A stretch of 64,000 nt of DNA, from NCBI GenBank assembly GCA_943327755.2, contig CALPYF020000016.1, positions 28,258-92,257 of the forward strand, given 5' to 3'. Made by a program: the position numbers and the translations under genes. Positions within the stretch are counted from its first letter, which is position 1. Each line of letters begins with the position of its first letter. Source of the stretch: Deinococcus hopiensis KR-140 (GTDB taxonomy: Bacteria > Deinococcota > Deinococci > Deinococcales > Deinococcaceae). Under the pieces are notes generated by a model that was not told the origin of the DNA, searched no databases, and saw only the letters and a list, made by a program, of their open reading frames with translations. Shown in pieces: positions 56,183-64,000 of this stretch.

Positions 56183-58039
56183 TCAATCTTTGAGATAGAC
56201 GACGCGGCACGCGCTGCCCGCGGAGCGGAACTGCGCGGCGGCCGCGCCCGAGAGGGTCACGTCGGTGTACACCTGCGAGTTCGGGGCGAACCGGTTGGGC
56301 TGGATGCGTTCGGCCTTCACGCGGGTGACGTTCGGGAAGGCGGCCAGCTGCGATTCGGCGGTGACGTAGGTGTGCAGGTTTCCCGCCTGCACGAGTTCGC
56401 TGGACACCCCTTTGATCAGGGCGGCGTCGGGCCACAGCTGTTGCCCGCCCGCGTACACGATGCTGGTCATGTCCCGCTGGAACGCCCCCAGCCCGCGCAC
56501 GTCGATGGCGACGGTGCAGGCCAGTGGGCGGGTCTCGCTGCCTGCCCCGGCGGCGGCGCCGCCCCCGCGCGCCAGGGGCGCGGCCGGATCACTGCCACTG
56601 CCGCCACTGCCCGCGCCGCCACTGCCCCCACGACCGGAGGCGGGCGCAGCGGCGTCTCCTCCCGAACCGGTCCCGGGCCGGGCCGAGGTGGCGGTGTCCG
56701 CGTCCCCTGCGGCGGGCGCCATACCTGCCCCGCGCGTGGGGGACGTCCCGGCCGCCGGGGTGGAACTGGCCGCCGGGTCGCGGCTGGGGGTGCCGGTCGC
56801 CGGGGCCGCGCTGCCCCCGGTCGTGGGCTCGGTCCGTGGGGTTGCGGCGGAGGCAGGCGGCTCGGTACTGGCCGGGGCCGGAGTCGTGCCGCGTGGCGCT
56901 GGCGCGATCGCCGAGGGTGTCTCGCCGGTTTCCCCTGAGCCGCCAGTTCCGCCTGAGCCACTGGCCGGGCGCGCGGCGGGCGCGGGTGTCGCGGCCGGAT
57001 CAGGCGTGCGGGTCGAGGCGACCGGAGCCGCCGCCACCGGCTCGCTGGGAACGGGCTCGCTGGGCGCCGCGCGGCTACTGGCGGCGGCCGGGCTGGCCGG
57101 AGCGGCCGGGCTGGTCCGGTCGCGGGTGGTGGCAGTCACCGGACTGCTCTGCGCGGGCGTATCGGCGCGGCTCACGGGCCGGGCGGGAATGCCGCGCACG
57201 TCCGCCGGGGCCTCGGCCGGGCTGGCACCTCGGGCCGGGGTGGCCTGGGCGACCTCACCGCCCGCGTCCGCGCGGGTCAGGTCCTCGCGGCGCGGCAGGG
57301 CGCTGATCGGCTCGGGGGCGGACGCGGCGTCCCCGGCAGTGCGCGCCGCCTCGGGAGCGGCCTGTTCGGGTTCCGCCGCGCGGGCGGGGGCCGACTCGGG
57401 CGTGGCCTCCACCTCCCCGGTGGCGGCGGGGCGGGTCGGGGCGTCCAGCGCGGGCAGCTCGGACGGGGTGGGGGTGGCGGGCGCCTCCCGGGGCGCGGGC
57501 GGGGCGGATTCCGCTGCGGCAGGCGCCGCGACCGGCGGGGCTGGCGCAGCGGAATCCGCCGACGTCGCTGTCGAAGCCGACGGCGCAGCCGCCGCAGGGG
57601 CGGCACGGCTGGACGGCGCCTGCGTCGCGCGGGTCGGCGCTGGAGCCGTGGCCTCTGTGGTGGGCGCGGTGGCTGGCCGGGTCGGCTGCGGCGCCGGGCG
57701 CGGTGACTCTGTGGGGCTGGCCTGATCCGTCGCGCGCGACTCGGTCGGCTGCCGTGCCGCGGTGGCCGGGCGGGGACGCTCCGGGGTCGCGCGTGGCGTC
57801 GTGGTTGTCCGGGCGGGTGTGGTTGCCTGGGCGGGCGTGTCCGTCGGCGCCGGGGCGAGCGTCACGACTTCCAGCGGCGCGCGCGACGGATCAGGGGTCG
57901 CGGCCGTCGGCAGGGACTGGGGGCGCAGGGCCAGCAGGCCGGCGAGCAGCGCCACGTGCACCGCGACGGTCGCGGCGGCGGCGCGGCGGCCCTCGCGGGA
58001 CTCGGGCCTGGGGGGCGCGGGGCGGGGCAGGGTGGTCAC
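56183..58039 (-). CDS. Giant TonB/TolA-like protein with Ala/Pro/Thr-rich spacer
   Basis: 618 residues. A short cytosolic start, a single membrane helix (about 23-40, TVAVHVALLAGLLAL), a spacer of about 465 residues made mainly of Ala, Pro, Thr, Ser and Glu and late Gly-rich parts, and a C-terminal domain (about 508-618). That domain does not look like canonical TonB; it carries VAIDVRGLGAF, a Pro-Asp region, two Cys (LACTVAI and SACRVVYLKD) and resembles the RGLG-type periplasmic domains. The gene overlaps exbD by four bases, which strongly supports an energy-transducing role. Function inferred. Confidence 0.75.
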   Translation of the reverse strand: MTTLPRPAPPRPESREGRRAAAATVAVHVALLAGLLALRPQSLPTAATPDPSRAPLEVVTLAPAPTDTPAQATTPARTTTTPRATPERPRPATAARQPTESRATDQASPTESPRPAPQPTRPATAPTTEATAPAPTRATQAPSSRAAPAAAAPSASTATSADSAAPAPPVAAPAAAESAPPAPREAPATPTPSELPALDAPTRPAATGEVEATPESAPARAAEPEQAAPEAARTAGDAASAPEPISALPRREDLTRADAGGEVAQATPARGASPAEAPADVRGIPARPVSRADTPAQSSPVTATTRDRTSPAAPASPAAASSRAAPSEPVPSEPVAAAPVASTRTPDPAATPAPAARPASGSGGTGGSGETGETPSAIAPAPRGTTPAPASTEPPASAATPRTEPTTGGSAAPATGTPSRDPAASSTPAAGTSPTRGAGMAPAAGDADTATSARPGTGSGGDAAAPASGRGGSGGAGSGGSGSDPAAPLARGGGAAAGAGSETRPLACTVAIDVRGLGAFQRDMTSIVYAGGQQLWPDAALIKGVSSELVQAGNLHTYVTAESQLAAFPNVTRVKAERIQPNRFAPNSQVYTDVTLSGAAAAQFRSAGSACRVVYLKD

Positions 58040-58470
58040 GGCGCAGCCCCGCCGTCACTGCCGGTCTGGGTGCCCAGGGCGAGGCGGGTGCCCCCGGCCT
58101 TCTTGATCTCGTCCATCACACCGACGACGGTGCCGTAGCTGCCGCGCTCGTCGGCGCGCAGGCCCACCACGCCGCCCGACTGTTCCGCCAGGGGCCGCAA
58201 TTGCGCGCCCAGTGCACTCAGGGTGGTGGCCTTGCCGTTCAGGAACACCTGCCCCGCGCGGTTCACGCTCACGACCGGCAGGTCCGGCGTTTCCTGCACG
58301 CTGCTGCTCGCGCGCGGCAGGTCCAGCGGCAGCGCGTTCTGCCGGGCGCCCAGCGTGCTCGTCAGGAAGAAGAAGATCAGCAGCAGCAGCACGATGTCCA
58401 CCATCGGCGCGAAGTCGAACGTCACCGGATCGTGATCCCCCCGGAAGCGGCGGCGGGCGGGGCGGGTCAT
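58036..58470 (-). CDS. exbD: ExbD/TolR-family protein
   Basis: 144 residues. One membrane helix with the essential Asp (FAPMVDIVLLLLIFFFLTS), then a periplasmic domain (LPLDLPRASSS, VFLNGKATTLSALG, VGLRADERGSYGTVVGVMD), all typical of ExbD/TolR. It uses the proton gradient together with ExbB to drive the TonB-like partner. Confidence 0.9.
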   Translation of the reverse strand: MTRPARRRFRGDHDPVTFDFAPMVDIVLLLLIFFFLTSTLGARQNALPLDLPRASSSVQETPDLPVVSVNRAGQVFLNGKATTLSALGAQLRPLAEQSGGVVGLRADERGSYGTVVGVMDEIKKAGGTRLALGTQTGSDGGAAP

Positions 58471-58534
58471 CCGGCCTCCGGGTGAACGGGTTGCGTCATT
58501 CGTTCCGTTCGGGCGGAAGCCCCGGGCAACGGCT

Positions 58535-59221
58535 TCACTGCGCGCCGCCGAACGTCAGGGCGACCTCCGGCATGGGCGTGTCGGCCCGGGCAGGACTGGT
58601 GGCAGGCGCGGGGCGGGTCAGCCAGCCGGGCAGGTCCTCGCGCACCTGTTCGGCCTGCACCATGATCCGGTCGGCGCGGGCCCGCAGCGCGCCGCGCGCC
58701 ACGTACGCGATCACCGCGACGATCAGGCCGGCGGCGGTGTTGATCAGCGCCTCGCTGATCCCGGTCGCCAGCTGCGCGGGCGTGGGGGCGGTGGTCTGGC
58801 TGAACACCAGGAAGGAGCGGACCATGCCGATCACGGTGCCCAGCAGGCCTAGCAGCGGCGCGACCTGCGCGGCGGTGCCCAGGGCGCCCAGCCCGGCGTA
58901 CAGGCGGGCGTCTTCACTCAGCAGCGCGGAGTGCATGGCGCTCTCGGCGGCGGGGACGCCCCGGTCGGCGCGGGCCAGTCCGGCGCGCAGGACCTGCGCG
59001 GCGGGGCTGGGGTGCGCGGCGCGGTCCACCTCGACCAGCGCGGCGTGCGGGCCGCTCTCGGCCGTCACGGCGCGGACGCGTTCGATGAGGGCCCGGGCGT
59101 CTGCGCCCAGCCGCGAGAGGGCCTGCGCGCGCGCCGCGCTCAGGTAGACCACGTACACCGACAGGGCCAGCAGCACCCACAGCAGCGGGCCAGCCGCGCG
59201 AACCAGATCAAGGATGGTCAT
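58535..59221 (-). CDS. exbB: ExbB/TolQ/MotA-family proton channel protein
   Basis: 228 residues from ATG 59221, with GGAGG just before. Three membrane helices: near 8-28, about 125-150 (APLLGLLGTVIGMVRSFLVF) and about 160-185 (GISEALINTAAGLIVAVIAYVARG), the MotA/TolQ/ExbB domain. First gene of the operon with exbD, the TonB-like gene and a secreted protein. The gap to exbD is 64 bases. Confidence 0.9.
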   Translation of the reverse strand: MTILDLVRAAGPLLWVLLALSVYVVYLSAARAQALSRLGADARALIERVRAVTAESGPHAALVEVDRAAHPSPAAQVLRAGLARADRGVPAAESAMHSALLSEDARLYAGLGALGTAAQVAPLLGLLGTVIGMVRSFLVFSQTTAPTPAQLATGISEALINTAAGLIVAVIAYVARGALRARADRIMVQAEQVREDLPGWLTRPAPATSPARADTPMPEVALTFGGAQ

Positions 59222-59286
59222 GACCTCCACGGGTAGCACGCACGCACGTGGCAACCGTGAAAAACACGTGCAGGACACTCATGAGG

Positions 59287-59437
59287 ATGGGCAGCGGGGA
59301 GTAGTGAGTGAGGAGTGGGTCGGTTGCTTCGTGCCGTCACGCGGGCGGGTGTCGAGCTCCGGACTTCATCTCCCCTCACCGGCTGGACAGAGGCCAACCA
59401 CCAGCCCACTTCCCACTGCCCACTCCCCACTGCCTCC
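59287..59437. repeat. Repeat R5 of the GTGGGGAGTGG family
   Basis: Two long, imperfectly complementary arms (about 59290-59320 and 59402-59437) made of the same GGAGTGGG/CCCACTCCCC units as R1 and R2, with about 80 bases between. It lies between the divergent exbB and sufC genes. Confidence 0.6.
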
Positions 59438-59475
59438 CGCGCACCGCTCCCCACCCAGAATCCGCAGTGAATCAC

Positions 59476-59504
59476 TCGACTTTAGGCGCCGGGACGGGTA
59501 AAAT
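59476..59504 (+). promoter_or_regulatory. suf operon promoter (-35 TCGACT, 17 bp, -10 TAAAAT)
   Basis: TCGACT (59476-59481) and TAAAAT (59499-59504) are spaced by 17 bases. The -10 lies within a local inverted repeat (CGGGT...ACCCG, 59495-59510). Expected start of transcription near 59511. Confidence 0.65.
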
Positions 59505-59515
59505 AACCCGGTAAG

Positions 59516-59530
59516 TAGGAATCATTCCTA
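59516..59530. promoter_or_regulatory. Perfect 7-1-7 palindrome downstream of the suf start
   Basis: TAGGAAT-C-ATTCCTA. The 7-1-7 form is that of Fur-superfamily boxes, and the place just after the start of transcription suits a repressor. The regulator is unknown. Confidence 0.6.
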
Positions 59531-59563
59531 ACAAAACACCCCCTGATTCCCGAAGGAGCCCGC

Positions 59564-60319
<756 letters not shown>

Positions 60320-60323
60320 CGCC

Positions 60324-60384
60324 GTTGATGGTGAACGGTTGACGGTTGATGGCCGACCCCACGCGGGTCCCGTGTCCATCAACC
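60324..60384. repeat. Repeat R6: heptamers and hairpin between sufC and sufB
   Basis: Four related heptamers (GTTGATG, GTGAACG, GTTGACG, GTTGATG; 60324-60351). GGTTGATGG (60344-60352) pairs with CCATCAACC (60376-60384), with an inner GACCC/GGGTC stem. It could tune the sufC:sufB ratio. Confidence 0.65.
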
Positions 60385-60418
60385 CTCGCTTCCCTCTCAC
60401 CCTCCGAAGGAGCAGCAC

Positions 60419-61825
<1,407 letters not shown>

Positions 61826-61889
61826 CCGCTCCCTGCCGCCCTCACGCTGCGGCGTGGGGGCGTCTCCCCTGCCCCGGAGGCCCCGCATC

Positions 61890-62246
61890 ATGAAACTCAA
61901 TCACATCAATCTGGGCGTCACGGACGTGCCGCAGGCGGTCGAGATCTTCGAGCGGTTCTTCGGGCTGCGGCAGGCGGACGGCATGCCCCGCACGGACGCG
62001 ATGACGTTCCTGCTGGACGACGCGGATTCGCTGATCTCGGTCTTCCGGGCGAAGGACGTGGTGTACCCGAAGGTGTTCCACATCGGGTTCCTGCAGGACT
62101 CGCCGGAGCAGGTGAGGGCCATTCACGCGCAGCTGACCCAGGGTGGTTTCACGGTGCCCGCACCGCGTGAGAACCACGGTCGGCTCACTTTTTATTTTGA
62201 CGCGCCGTTCGGCGTGGTGATCGAAGTCGAATCGTTCCTCGGCTGA
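61890..62246 (+). CDS. VOC-family (glyoxalase/bleomycin-resistance-like) protein in the suf operon
   Basis: 118 residues from ATG 61890 (CCGGAGG upstream). One VOC domain: NHINLGVTDV at the start, KVFHIGF in the middle and VVIEVESF at the end give two His and one Glu as possible metal ligands (about 5, 73 and 115). It lies between sufB and sufD. VOC proteins act in many metal-dependent reactions; a role in Fe-S assembly is not established and is inferred from position only. Confidence 0.85.
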   Translation: MKLNHINLGVTDVPQAVEIFERFFGLRQADGMPRTDAMTFLLDDADSLISVFRAKDVVYPKVFHIGFLQDSPEQVRAIHAQLTQGGFTVPAPRENHGRLTFYFDAPFGVVIEVESFLG

Positions 62247-62276
62247 GGGACTCTTCTTCTTTCTTCTGGAGGTCGC

Positions 62277-63629
<1,353 letters not shown>

Positions 63630-63645
63630 ATCGCCCGTTGACCCT

Positions 63646-63678
63646 GGCGGCCGGTCCTGCGGGGCTGGCCGCCTTTTT
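63646..63678 (+). terminator. Intrinsic terminator of the suf operon
   Basis: Stem 63646-63652 with 63667-63673 followed by five T (63674-63678): the clearest Rho-independent terminator in the window. Confidence 0.85.
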
Positions 63679-63696
63679 CGGGCGACCGCACAGCGA

Positions 63697-63727
63697 GAGG
63701 GCCGCCCGATCCGATCAGGCGGCCCTC
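63697..63727 (-). terminator. Hairpin after truncated minus-strand gene
   Basis: 10-bp perfect stem (63697-63706 with 63718-63727, 11-base loop), downstream of a minus-strand stop codon at 63742-63744. Confidence 0.5.
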
Positions 63728-63741
63728 CGGTCAGTGGGGAT

Positions 63742-63807
63742 TCAGCGGAACTTGAAGACCGCTTCCTTCTGACAGCGGTTTCCAGAGGCGTTGAAGGAGT
63801 AATGTGA
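63742..63807 (-). pseudogene. C-terminal remnant of a minus-strand gene
   Basis: Reading the minus strand, the last about 21 codons before the TGA (63742-63744) give SHYSFNASGNRCQKEAVFKFR, a believable protein end, followed by a hairpin terminator. Upstream the frame runs into the IS630 transposase region, so the host gene was probably cut by the insertion. Short, hence moderate confidence. Confidence 0.4.
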
Positions 63808-64000
63808 TCCATACGCGGGTACAGCCTTGACCTTCGACAACGGATCGTCCACGCCGTACAAGAGGGCATGAGCCAGGCGGACGTTGCTCGACAATTCCAA
63901 GTCAGTCGCTCCACTGTCGAACGCTACTGGCGACTCCATCGACAGGCACAACCTCTTCACCCACGACCGATCCCAGGCAGTCCACCACGTGTCCTCCAAC
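63808..64000 (+). mobile_element. IS630-family transposase, 5' part without start codon
   Basis: The plus-strand frame from 63808 reads SIRGYSLDLRQRIV..., then HAVQEGMSQADVARQFQVS and RSTVERYWRLHRQ, the N-terminal helix-turn-helix of IS630/Tc1-type transposases. It runs off the window. In-frame the codons before it are ATG TGA, so no proper start exists (ATG at 63868 is internal). The 5' end seems truncated or mutated; the rest lies beyond the window. Confidence 0.75.

Overview
The window is very GC-rich, gene-dense bacterial DNA that looks chromosomal and most probably comes from a Deinococcus species. This is an inference from several things together: strong G/C bias at third codon positions; many start codons placed 5-9 bases after a TANNNT -10 box, so apparently leaderless transcripts as known from Deinococcus; DinB and NUDIX families; an HRDC protein joined to a degenerate PLP-enzyme-like domain; Thermus/Deinococcus-type competence pseudopilins; and a sufCBD locus. 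I saw no rRNA, tRNA, CRISPR array or prophage. One IS630-type transposase fragment enters at the right edge.

Layout. 1-9.3 kb: a Tat-exported metallo-beta-lactamase-fold enzyme (cut by the edge), a large PAS/GGDEF/EAL protein with both c-di-GMP domains degenerate, an S4-domain RNA-binding protein, a ZapE-like ATPase, an acyl-CoA carboxylase beta subunit behind a palindromic operator, MsrB, and a CAP-domain lipoprotein. 9.4-18 kb: ferredoxin, adenine deaminase, two poorly known proteins, a four-gene pseudopilin operon with a ComZ-like first gene, and a secreted C39-like peptidase. 18-24.3 kb: P1 peptidase, two overlapping NUDIX genes, flavin reductase, phosphotransferase-like protein, cysteine-cluster protein, hisC, and a TetR regulator with the same operator as the carboxylase gene. 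24.3-29.6 kb: lipoprotein, SRPBCC membrane protein, EamA transporter, an ABC ATPase-permease fusion, NUDIX and SDR enzymes.

29.6-34.5 kb: an AT-richer leader followed by three secreted proteases (one subtilisin, two trypsin-like; two share an almost identical C-terminal domain) and AlkA. 34.5-38.2 kb: metabolic and membrane genes whose convergent ends meet in a family of intergenic repeats. 38.3-41.6 kb: a cobalamin riboswitch controlling a BtuFCD-type importer and a CbiW-like ferredoxin. 41.7-53.3 kb: catalase-like protein, HRDC protein, VWA protein, DinB protein, a signal-less BtuF-like protein, a small secreted protein, an SDR-SRPBCC-alcohol dehydrogenase operon, type III pantothenate kinase, and a metal-chelate binding protein behind a Fur-like palindrome. 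53.5-59.2 kb: an acyl-CoA synthetase and an ExbB-ExbD-giant TonB-like-secreted protein operon. 59.5-63.7 kb: sufC-sufB-VOC-sufD with a clear promoter and a 7-1-7 palindrome, closed by a U-tract terminator. 63.7-64 kb: tail of a minus-strand gene abutting an IS630 transposase that lacks a start codon.

Themes: metal and cofactor economy (suf, B12 uptake, Fur-like site, ferredoxins), acyl-CoA metabolism under a TetR regulator, envelope energisation and proteolysis, and nucleotide/DNA upkeep (NUDIX, AlkA, XseB, HRDC). The least-described items are the TonB-like operon, the repeat family at gene ends, and the doubly degenerate GGDEF-EAL protein.
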